7,165 bases of DNA from positions 1 through 7,165 of the forward strand of contig JAQBWJ010000102.1 in the NCBI GenBank assembly GCA_027625215.1, written 5' to 3'. The notes under the pieces were generated by a model. The model had not been told where the DNA came from. It made no database searches and saw nothing but the letters and a program-made list of their open reading frames with translations. How positions within the stretch are numbered: position 1 is the stretch's first letter; every line of letters starts with the position of its first letter. The stretch is from Candidatus Poribacteria bacterium (GTDB lineage: Bacteria; Poribacteria; WGA-4E; GCA-2687025). The position numbers and the translations under genes were made by a program. Shown in pieces: positions 1 through 5,121 of this stretch.

Positions 1-1
1 G

Positions 2-535
2 ATTGCGCTCGGTTTCGCGGACGCGCCCGAAATCTTCACCCTATCGGAACTTCCTGTGACGGTCGCTGTGCTTGTCGCGCTGGCGCTCGTCGTCGTCATT
101 CGTGATGACCGAAAAGCGATGTTGCTGCAACTCGGTATGATGGTCTTCGGCATGGTGTTGATCGGCGTCGCAACGCTTGGATATGATGCGGGACTCGTCA
201 CCGGCGCGACGTGGATGGTGCTGCTCGGTACGGGCATGTACATCGCCTACGTGCCGCCGGGCTGTTTCCTGTTCGACCGATTGATGGGCGCGACGAAGTT
301 CGTCGGAACGGCGGTGTTCATGATCTTTGTGACGGACGCCTTCGGGTACGCGGCGAGCGTCGGCGTCATTCTCTACCGCGAATTCTTCGCCGCCGATTTG
401 AACTGGTTGCAGTTTCTGAGAGGATTCGCGTACGTCGCGGCGGTGATGGGGACGCTCTGTTTCGGCGGCGCGTTACTCTACTTTGCGAACCAAACGAAAA
501 CGACTCAACCGGCGACTGCGGCAACGGGGGACTGA
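2..535 (+). CDS. MFS-type membrane protein, probable DUF5690 family (C-terminal part; 5' end outside window)
   Basis: The reading frame is open from base 2, so the gene starts before the window; a GTG at 56 is internal and has no Shine-Dalgarno, so I do not take it as the start. The visible 177 residues contain about five hydrophobic segments (near residues 19-33, 40-60, 68-92, 100-125 and 140-160), separated by short charged loops such as RDDRKA. A polar tail rich in T, Q and A follows the last span. The stretch with GMYIAYVPPGCFLFDRLMG followed by TDAFGYAASVGVILY resembles what I remember of the C-terminal half of the DUF5690 family, a bacterial MFS-like group of unknown substrate; this is recognition from memory, not a search. 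It would sit in the inner membrane. It ends 114 bases before gpmA, which has its own promoter, so the two are probably separate transcription units. Membrane transporter: confident; DUF5690: moderate. Confidence 0.75.
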   Translation: MALGFADAPEIFTLSELPVTVAVLVALALVVVIRDDRKAMLLQLGMMVFGMVLIGVATLGYDAGLVTGATWMVLLGTGMYIAYVPPGCFLFDRLMGATKFVGTAVFMIFVTDAFGYAASVGVILYREFFAADLNWLQFLRGFAYVAAVMGTLCFGGALLYFANQTKTTQPATAATGD

Positions 536-549
536 CCGTTCAATGACGA

Positions 550-579
550 TTGGCATCGAACGGCGTTTCCAGATATTAT
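550..579 (+). promoter_or_regulatory. sigma70-like promoter for gpmA
   Basis: TTGGCA at 550-555 (5 of 6 to the -35 consensus) and TATTAT at 574-579 (5 of 6 to the -10 consensus) are separated by 18 bases. A transcript would start near 586 and have a leader of about 64 bases before the gpmA ATG at 650. This is the best promoter match I found in the window. It also argues against starting gpmA at the upstream ATG at 578, which overlaps the -10 box. Confidence 0.6.
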
Positions 580-584
580 GACTC

Positions 585-605
585 CGTCGAGACGCGACGT
601 TTTTT
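585..605 (+). terminator. short hairpin plus T-run in the gpmA leader; possible terminator of the upstream gene
   Basis: CGTCG (585-589) and CGACG (595-599) form a 5-bp stem with a 5-base loop, followed directly by six T (600-605). It lies 50 bases after the stop of the upstream membrane protein and could end that transcript. The stem is short for an intrinsic terminator. It falls at or just after the predicted gpmA transcription start, so it could also be a 5'-end structure on the gpmA message. Confidence 0.35.
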
Positions 606-649
606 CGACACTAGAAACCGATTTATGTAGTGAAGAAGTAAGGAACCTC

Positions 650-1255
650 ATGGCGACGCTTGTACTGCTCCGACACGGCGAATCTCAATGGAACTTGGAA
701 AACCGCTTCACAGGTTGGGTGGATGTCGATCTCTCTCCCAAAGGCGAAACGGAAGCGCACACAGCCGGAACGAAACTCCGCGCGATCAAGTTCGACAAGG
801 CGTATACGAGCGTCCTGAAACGCGCCAATCGAACGTTGGAAATCGCGCTTCAAGAATCGGGTCAGACAGGCATTCCCGTCGAATACGACGAAGCGTTGAA
901 CGAGCGTCACTACGGCGATCTGCAAGGGCTGAACAAAGCGGAGACGGCGGAGAAATTCGGCGACGAACAAGTGCACATCTGGCGACGCAGTTACGACGTG
1001 CCTCCCCCGAACGGCGAAAGCCTCAAAGACACGGCGGCGCGGACGATCCCGTACTGGGAAAACGAAATCCTCCCCGATCTGAAGGCGGGTAAGAACGTCA
1101 TCGTTGCGGCGCATGGGAACTCGTTGCGCTCCATCGTGATGGTGTTGGACAGCCTGTCGCCGCAGGAGGTCACGGAGCTCAACATCCCGACGGGCGTTCC
1201 GCTCGTTTACGAGTTCGACGGCAACGACTTTGTGAAGAAAGGCTACCTCGAATAG
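650..1255 (+). CDS. gpmA: 2,3-bisphosphoglycerate-dependent phosphoglycerate mutase (short form)
   Basis: Cytoplasmic glycolytic/gluconeogenic enzyme interconverting 3-phosphoglycerate and 2-phosphoglycerate through a phosphohistidine. The 201-residue product begins MATLVLLRHGESQWN, with the phospho-accepting H9 in the RHGE motif. Other family residues are visible: S54 and R58 in TSVLKRA, the acid E85 in LNERHYGDLQG, the YDVPPP segment at 115-120, and the second active-site histidine H155 in AAHGNSLR. I chose ATG 650 because AAGGAA at 640-645 lies at Shine-Dalgarno distance and the family starts right at this beta strand. A longer frame from 578 would add 24 residues that do not look like the family and would overlap the promoter. 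At 201 residues it is the short type rather than the ~250-residue E. coli type, so it lacks the longer C-terminal part. It appears to be monocistronic. Fructose-2,6-bisphosphatase-like relatives share the fold, but the LNERHYGDLQG and YDVPPP motifs favour dPGM. Confidence 0.95.
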   Translation: MATLVLLRHGESQWNLENRFTGWVDVDLSPKGETEAHTAGTKLRAIKFDKAYTSVLKRANRTLEIALQESGQTGIPVEYDEALNERHYGDLQGLNKAETAEKFGDEQVHIWRRSYDVPPPNGESLKDTAARTIPYWENEILPDLKAGKNVIVAAHGNSLRSIVMVLDSLSPQEVTELNIPTGVPLVYEFDGNDFVKKGYLE

Positions 1256-1422
1256 TGATCGCGGGGTTGCAGTCGAAGGCGGATCGTTCGCAGCGATTCG
1301 AGTTCCATTGCTCGTGTCGGGATAACGAGGTGTTCCGGGTTCGAGTTGATGTTCCGTTATGCGCTCTGGGTGCGTCGAATCCAACAATGACAATTTGTGC
1401 CTAGCGGCGTTACAACATTCGC

Positions 1423-1451
1423 TTGCGCGGACGGGCGCGATGCGTTACAAT
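1423..1451 (+). promoter_or_regulatory. promoter-like sequence inside the spacer
   Basis: TTGCGC (1423-1428, 4 of 6) and TACAAT (1446-1451, 5 of 6) with a 17-base spacer. A start near 1458 reading right would meet the hairpin and T-run at 1994-2024, giving a transcript of about 570 bases with no good protein frame. The 9-mer GCGTTACAA, which overlaps the -10 box, also occurs 35 bases upstream at 1407-1415. Confidence 0.3.
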
Positions 1452-1572
1452 GCTTTCGATAAGACGCACGATGACTTGACGTAATGTATTGACGTTTCCG
1501 CCCAAATCGCCCAACGTATCGGCGGACGATCAATCCCCCTAAGCAACAAGCAATCGAGTGGCAACGAGTTTG

Positions 1573-1598
1573 CGTCGATGTGCGCCCATACATCGATG
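1573..1598. repeat. inverted repeat (7 bp perfect stem)
   Basis: TCGATGT (1575-1581) and ACATCGA (1590-1596) pair perfectly around an 8-base loop. On the plus strand the stem extends by G1574-T1597 (wobble) and C1573-G1598. Confidence 0.5.
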
Positions 1599-1617
1599 AA
1601 AATGATGAGCCGCGCGT

Positions 1618-1641
1618 GAGACTCAATAAATCACGAGTCCC
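1618..1641. repeat. inverted repeat with one A/C mismatch
   Basis: GAGACTC (1618-1624) and GAGTCCC (1635-1641) pair at six of seven positions around a 10-base loop. The one mismatch (A1619 opposite C1640) would be a U-G pair in minus-strand RNA. Confidence 0.4.
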
Positions 1642-1675
1642 TTACTGACGTTCTTGAGAGTTGAACTTCAATGTT

Positions 1676-1704
1676 CCGCACACGGATCATGCGATCCGCG
1701 TCGG
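1676..1704. repeat. 29-base imperfect palindrome, the strongest hairpin in the spacer
   Basis: CGGATC (1683-1688) and GATCCG (1693-1698) flank a 4-base loop. The stem continues with A1682/C1699 (mismatch on plus, U-G on minus), C1681-G1700 and A1680-T1701. After an unpaired C1679 it adds three more pairs (1676-1678 with 1702-1704). In total this gives 11 Watson-Crick pairs plus one wobble on the minus strand. Confidence 0.55.
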
Positions 1705-1776
1705 CTGTCGCCCACAGTCGCGTGAGGTCAACGACCGCTTACCCGATTTCCATTCCGACAGTGAATGATGGAATTC

Positions 1777-1800
1777 GGCGTCTGCGCCTTGCAGATCGCC
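1777..1800. repeat. 9-bp hairpin with one bulged base
   Basis: GGCG (1777-1780) plus TCTGC (1781-1785) pair with GCAGA (1791-1795) and CGCC (1797-1800). T1796 bulges out and the loop is the five bases 1786-1790. All pairs are Watson-Crick, so the stem says nothing about strand. Confidence 0.5.
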
Positions 1801-1881
1801 CGACGGCTCATTCTGTCCGTTACTCACGACACCCATTTCAATTTACGACTGCGACGCCGCCAATCGACGGCTCTTTCCGTC
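1801..1881. repeat. two copies of a CGACGGCTC-based hairpin, 64 bases apart
   Basis: CGACGGCTCATT at 1801-1812 and CGACGGCTCTTT at 1865-1876 match at 11 of 12 bases. Each is followed by CCGT, which pairs with its ACGG: 1803-1806 with 1817-1820 in the first copy, and 1866-1870 with 1877-1881 (5 bp) in the second. The second hairpin can be lengthened by CCA 1860-1862 with TGG 1882-1884. Confidence 0.4.
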
Positions 1882-1900
1882 TGGAAGAGGCTAGCGGATC

Positions 1901-1948
1901 GGCGCGTCCCCAAGCGGAGGGTGAGACAGCCCTCCAGCCGAACACGCC
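1901..1948. repeat. nested stem: outer 7-position helix with an inner 6-bp hairpin
   Basis: Inner stem: GGAGGG (1916-1921) with CCCTCC (1930-1935). Outer stem: GGCGCGT (1901-1907) with ACACGCC (1942-1948), with one C/A mismatch (1905/1944) that becomes G-U in minus-strand RNA. ACACGC at 1942-1947 also has a perfect alternative partner, GCGTGT, near 1972-1977, so two mutually exclusive folds are possible. Confidence 0.45.
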
Positions 1949-1993
1949 CTGGCTCGTTCATTCTGGCTGATGCGTGTGAAGCAAGTTGTCATG

Positions 1994-2024
1994 AAAGGCG
2001 CGGTTTGGTCACCACGCCTTTTTT
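1994..2024 (+). terminator. intrinsic terminator, possibly bidirectional, between the spacer and the minus-strand operon
   Basis: AAAGGCG (1994-2000) pairs with CGCCTTT (2015-2021), and GGT (2002-2004) with ACC (2011-2013), around a 6-base loop. The single C2001/A2014 mismatch becomes G-U on the minus strand. On the plus strand the stem runs into six T (2019-2024), a classic intrinsic terminator. It starts about 20 bases after the stop of the DMT gene on the minus strand, where it would also fold well but is followed by only three T. It most likely stops transcription from both sides. Confidence 0.7.
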
Positions 2025-2040
2025 ATGTACGTAGAAAAGA

Positions 2041-2892
2041 TCATCGACCGGGAAGTCGCCAATTCAGCAGGATGACGGCGACGGCGGACAGCCCGATGCC
2101 CCAGTACATCTTCCGCGTGGGGCGTTCGCCCATCAGCGCAACGGCAACCGTCGTCGTAACGATCAAATGCCCGCACGACGACACCGGGAAAACGATGATC
2201 CCCGGCAACTCCGCGAGCGCGGTCAGAAAGAAGATGATCTGCACGACGTTGCACATCCCGACGAACGCCCCGTACGCCCACTCCGCCGGAGTCGGGAACT
2301 TGCCTTCGCGGATCAGCAGCAACACCGACAACAACCCCGACGACACGAACACTATCCACACGTAGAACGGACGCTGTTCCGGCACATGAAGTTCGGCGAA
2401 CAACTTGGCGACGACGCGCACGCCTCCGCCCGCGATGAAGAACAAGACCAACACGAGCCGCAGCATCTTGTCGACGCCGACAAGCGCGTCCTTCCGCGCG
2501 TCGAGCAGCACGACCGTCCCCATCGTGATCACGATCCCAACGATTTGCAGCGTGGATGGGTACTCGCTCCACAACACAACCGACGCGAGGATCGGCACGA
2601 CGAGCGCGACCTGCCCCACCGCTGTCGTCGCCGCGAGTCCGTGATGGTGCATCGCATAGATGAGCAGGAAGTAGGTGAAGAAGTAAACGATCCCGTTGAT
2701 GCTGCCGAAGACGACGCCCGGCATTCCAAAAACGAGATTCTGTTTGGCAGCGACCCAGATCGTGGCGAAGACCGCCGCGAAGATGTAGTTCAACCCGCCT
2801 ACTACGATCACGTTCGAGCCGCGCAGTCGGGCGCGCTTGACGGCAAGACCGAAGCCTGCGGAGAACAACACCTGTAGCGCGAGACTCCACAT
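2041..2892 (-). CDS. DMT-superfamily (EamA-like) transporter, last gene of the operon
   Basis: Inner-membrane secondary transporter of 283 residues, the normal size for a ten-span EamA-type carrier. The protein is hydrophobic from residue 1 to 279 with about ten spans and the internal duplication typical of the family. The segment VLWSEYPSTLQIVGIVITMG (106-125) and the segment ALMGERPTRKMYWGIGLSA (252-270) sit in equivalent places in the two halves: a short E-containing loop, then a G-rich span. The ATG at 2892 follows the MFS stop by 19 bases, with AAGGA 12 bases upstream, a slightly long spacing. The overlapping frame 2009-2890 is arginine-rich and has no membrane character, so it is a shadow. 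Family members move amino acids, nucleosides, sugars or other small metabolites, usually outward; the substrate cannot be told here. The hairpin at 1994-2024 probably ends the operon. Confidence 0.88.
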   Translation of the reverse strand: MWSLALQVLFSAGFGLAVKRARLRGSNVIVVGGLNYIFAAVFATIWVAAKQNLVFGMPGVVFGSINGIVYFFTYFLLIYAMHHHGLAATTAVGQVALVVPILASVVLWSEYPSTLQIVGIVITMGTVVLLDARKDALVGVDKMLRLVLVLFFIAGGGVRVVAKLFAELHVPEQRPFYVWIVFVSSGLLSVLLLIREGKFPTPAEWAYGAFVGMCNVVQIIFFLTALAELPGIIVFPVSSCGHLIVTTTVAVALMGERPTRKMYWGIGLSAVAVILLNWRLPGR

Positions 2893-2911
2893 AACGCGAG
2901 AGGTTCCTTTT

Positions 2912-4330
2912 TTAGATCGTGTCCCGCTCAGGCGGACGCGGAGCGGGCGGGGTGGAATGACGCGGTTCCTGTAGTTTCCACGTCAAAAAGAAACTGATGT
3001 ACAGGAACGCCGAGCAGATCACGAAGACGATCTCGTACGCGCCTTTCGGTGTCGTCCACGCCTGAAACAGGTTTGCGCCCGCCCCGATCAACAGCGGCGC
3101 AACGAGCGTGATCGTCTGTCCGCCGCTCCAAACACCGACATACAACGCTTGTCGGTCGGATGGCGCGATCTCCAGCACGTAGTTGCTCATGATGCGTTGT
3201 AGGACCGGCATCTGTCCGATGAGCGCGTAGATCAGGAGAAGCGAGTAGACGCGCGACTCCAGAGGCACGAATCGCCCCAGCGCGACCATCACCAACGGCA
3301 CAGCGGACACAACGGCGGTCATCTGCCGCAGCACGACGCGATTGCCCTTCCAATCAACGATCAACCCCATCACCAGTGAAAGCGCGCCGATCACGACGTT
3401 TTGGATCGTGAGACCCCAACCGAGCATCGCGCCCAACGACCGCCCAAACTCCGGTTCCTCCGACCAGGTGCGCGCGTACGCGACATAAAACGTAAACAGA
3501 TACATCGAAACGGACTGCACTGCCGCGATCAGAAAGATGCGCCGAAAGTTCTCGTCGCGTTGAAACAGTTCCTTGCCACTGCGAAAGATGTCGCCGAGAC
3601 CGAGCGGCTCCTTCGAGCCCGTCCCCGCGACAGGCTCCTTGAAAAGCGTTTGGGCGAACACAGTCACCGCGAAAAATGTCCCGGCGAGCCCGAAGATAAG
3701 CGCGTAGTTCAGCGGGAACGCGCCCTCCCGACTCAGCAGGTAGGCGACCAACGGACCCGACAATAAGACCGAAAAACTGCCGATCGGTCCGCCGATGGCG
3801 ATGATGCGTCCTCTCCGCCTCACGGGGATCAACTGCCCCAACAGGACGCGGTTCGTGATCTGTTCAATCCCCGTAAACACCCACCCTGCCGTGTAGCAAA
3901 CAAAAAACGCGCCCAACAGCCACATCGGAGACAAGCCGCGCCCAAAGAATGTGAACGCCGCCATCGCCAGCCACGCGACGGTCAACCCCATTGTCGCCAT
4001 GATCACGATGGGTTTCTTGCGAGGCGCGTGCTCGATCATTCCAAGAAAAAAGAACTGAGGGATGAACCGCATCGCCCGCGACATCAACGGGAACATCCCG
4101 ATCAACACCGGGTTCCCCGTCAACGCCGTGACGAAACCGGGTATGATCGAACTTTCCGTTTTGAAAATCCAGCCGACCCGCATGAAGATGCTGTAGAGCG
4201 TCATCGCCAGAAAGTTGCGCGGGTAGGCTTTGGCGACTTCGGGCGTCAGTTCGGCGAGTGGATCGTCGAAGTGGTCGAGCGTCGGTTTGGGGTCGGACTC
4301 CGGGCGCGATGTGCTTGCGTCGTCGGACAT
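2912..4330 (-). CDS. MFS transporter, third gene of the operon
   Basis: Inner-membrane secondary carrier of 472 residues with about twelve hydrophobic spans. It has a polar cytoplasmic N-terminus (residues 1-40, rich in D, S and P) and a proline-rich tail (PPAPRPPERD). The loop after span 2 (GMIEHAPRKKPIVI, 97-110) occupies the place of MFS motif A but is degenerate. The second-half equivalent GLIVDWKGNRVVLRQ keeps the acidic and basic pattern better. I prefer ATG 4330 because GGAG at 4342-4339 is 8 bases upstream. A GTG at 4339 in the same frame would add MTR, overlap the permease stop as GTGA and lose that spacing. Either way translation is coupled to the ABC permease, whose TGA lies at 4338-4336. 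Substrate unknown. The length and the basic loop VRRRGR are compatible with an efflux or uptake carrier; I see no antibiotic-efflux hallmark. Confidence 0.88.
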   Translation of the reverse strand: MSDDASTSRPESDPKPTLDHFDDPLAELTPEVAKAYPRNFLAMTLYSIFMRVGWIFKTESSIIPGFVTALTGNPVLIGMFPLMSRAMRFIPQFFFLGMIEHAPRKKPIVIMATMGLTVAWLAMAAFTFFGRGLSPMWLLGAFFVCYTAGWVFTGIEQITNRVLLGQLIPVRRRGRIIAIGGPIGSFSVLLSGPLVAYLLSREGAFPLNYALIFGLAGTFFAVTVFAQTLFKEPVAGTGSKEPLGLGDIFRSGKELFQRDENFRRIFLIAAVQSVSMYLFTFYVAYARTWSEEPEFGRSLGAMLGWGLTIQNVVIGALSLVMGLIVDWKGNRVVLRQMTAVVSAVPLVMVALGRFVPLESRVYSLLLIYALIGQMPVLQRIMSNYVLEIAPSDRQALYVGVWSGGQTITLVAPLLIGAGANLFQAWTTPKGAYEIVFVICSAFLYISFFLTWKLQEPRHSTPPAPRPPERDTI

Positions 4331-4335
4331 CCTCG

Positions 4336-5121
4336 TCACTCCATTCCGAGTCGGCTCAGGAAGCCTTTTTCACGCACCTGTCCCAACATCCACCCGAAGA
4401 ACGCGGAACCGATTACCAACCAAACGCCGTTCAAGACGAGCGCTTTCACCATCATCGACACATCGACGTTTCCAGTTTGAAGAACGTGACGCATCCCCTC
4501 GAAGACGTACGTGGAGGGGAACGCGCCCGCGAAGTGGCGGAAACCGGCAGGCAGCACGTCCACCGGGTAAAACACGGCGGACAGCGGCTGTAAAAGGAAC
4601 GGTATCCCCCACACGAGCGCTTCGGCGGCTTTCCCGAATCGGAGGATCAACGCCATCGTGATCATCCCGACCGCCCATCCGAACAGCAACAGAATCCCCA
4701 AAAACGGGACGAGCGCGAGTCCTAGCGTAAAGATGTTGAACGTATAGAATAACGCCGCCATCGTCCCCAAGACGAGCGTCGCCAACCCCGCTTTGATGAC
4801 TCCCATCAGGCACACGGACAACAGCAGTTCAAACATCGAAATCGGCGCGATGAAGATGTTGATGACATTCTTGATCCAGATTTCCTCGCTCAACGACAGC
4901 GTGATCGCCTGTTGAGATCGGTACAGCACATCCCAAAAGATCATCCCGCCGATGAGAAACAGCACAGCATCCGCGACGACGTGGCGTTGCAGATAGACGG
5001 TCAGGAAGCCCCACACCATCAAGTCCATGATGGGCCAGAAAAACACCTCGCCCGCGCGGGCAAGGCTTCGTCGGTAGAGATATAAATAGCGCAGCACCAT
5101 GCCGGAGACGCGCGTCCACAT
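4336..5121 (-). CDS. ABC-2 type transporter permease, second gene of the operon
   Basis: Membrane subunit of an ABC exporter; 261 residues with about six spans (near 28-45, 52-67, 98-127, 132-160, 168-186 and 228-247). Family signs are the N-terminal amphipathic start (YLYLYRRSLAR), the IFIAPISMFELLL segment around 89-101 after span 2, and the conserved pre-last-loop pattern FYPVDVLP (184-191) followed by AFPSTYVFEGMRHVL (200-214). The last matches the usual FYP...LP...NP...E..R layout of ABC-2 permeases. The ATG at 5121 overlaps the ATPase stop by one base (TGATG), and AGGAGG (5134-5129) lies 7 bases upstream. That Shine-Dalgarno is made by the codons of the ATPase's acidic tail, so translation is tightly coupled. 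It should dimerise and pair with the ATPase encoded just upstream. Exported substrate not determinable; relatives handle drugs, lipids or polysaccharides. Confidence 0.92.
   Translation of the reverse strand: MWTRVSGMVLRYLYLYRRSLARAGEVFFWPIMDLMVWGFLTVYLQRHVVADAVLFLIGGMIFWDVLYRSQQAITLSLSEEIWIKNVINIFIAPISMFELLLSVCLMGVIKAGLATLVLGTMAALFYTFNIFTLGLALVPFLGILLLFGWAVGMITMALILRFGKAAEALVWGIPFLLQPLSAVFYPVDVLPAGFRHFAGAFPSTYVFEGMRHVLQTGNVDVSMMVKALVLNGVWLVIGSAFFGWMLGQVREKGFLSRLGME

Larger units (their letters stand above)
1570..2024. ncRNA. candidate structured RNA or hairpin-rich element, family not recognised
   Basis: This stretch has no coding signal but contains at least eight separate inverted repeats with short loops. 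They are at 1573-1598, 1618-1641, 1676-1704, 1748-1773, 1777-1800, 1860-1884, 1901-1948 (with 1916-1935 nested inside) and 1994-2021. The direction is unresolved. A plus-strand promoter-like pair upstream and the T6 after the last hairpin favour plus. Four stems that carry an A/C mismatch on the plus strand would have a G-U pair on the minus strand; one stem (1574 with 1597) argues the other way. I recognise no known RNA family. It could instead be decayed sequence or a cluster of palindromic repeats. Confidence 0.22.
1256..2040. other. 785-base spacer without a convincing protein gene; hairpin-rich in its second half
   Basis: Lies between gpmA (plus) and the end of the four-gene minus-strand operon. 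Short frames exist (for example 1671-1970 and 1765-2034, plus) but they overlap each other, lack Shine-Dalgarno sites, have arginine/serine-rich low-information products and no recognisable motif, so I do not call them genes. No tRNA, tmRNA, RNase P or SRP RNA signature was found on either strand. What it does hold is a promoter-like pair at 1423-1451, a series of inverted repeats from about 1570 onward, and a terminator-like hairpin at 1994-2024. The first 170 bases after gpmA contain nothing I can name. Confidence 0.6.

Noticed and set aside
578..649. Upstream ATG extension of gpmA
   Set aside because: The extra 24 residues are not family-like and the ATG overlaps the -10 box. ATG 650 has a Shine-Dalgarno and the correct family N-terminus.
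1330..1360. T-loop-like GGTTCGAGTT suggesting a tRNA or tmRNA
   Set aside because: The flanking bases do not form a T-stem, and no acceptor or anticodon arm can be built around it.
623..1393. 256-codon minus-strand frame opposite gpmA
   Set aside because: It lies antisense to a gene whose protein is unambiguous, has arginine-rich composition and no start signal.
1476..1495. Two TTGACGT copies 13 bases apart
   Set aside because: They look like -35 boxes, but no acceptable -10 lies 16-18 bases downstream of either. Too short to call a repeat element.
1671..2034. Overlapping short plus-strand frames in the spacer (1671-1970 and 1765-2034)
   Set aside because: No Shine-Dalgarno, biased composition, no recognisable motif, and the second runs through the terminator hairpin. 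Homology search could rescue one, but nothing visible supports them.
1256..2040. Search for RNase P RNA, SRP RNA, tmRNA and group II intron domain V in the spacer, both strands
   Set aside because: None of their conserved core sequences is present.
2009..2890. 293-codon minus-strand frame overlapping the DMT gene
   Set aside because: Product is dominated by arginine, with no membrane character or motif. The frame 2041-2892 gives a clear ten-span transporter, so this is a shadow caused by high GC.
2900..2909. AAGGAACCTC before the DMT start also occurs before gpmA (640-649)
   Set aside because: The shared part is mainly the Shine-Dalgarno core; a 10-base match of this kind is not evidence of a shared regulatory element.
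4331..4339. GTG 4339 as MFS start (GTGA overlap with the permease stop)
   Set aside because: Possible, but GGAG is ideally spaced for ATG 4330 and overlaps the GTG itself. The difference is only three residues.
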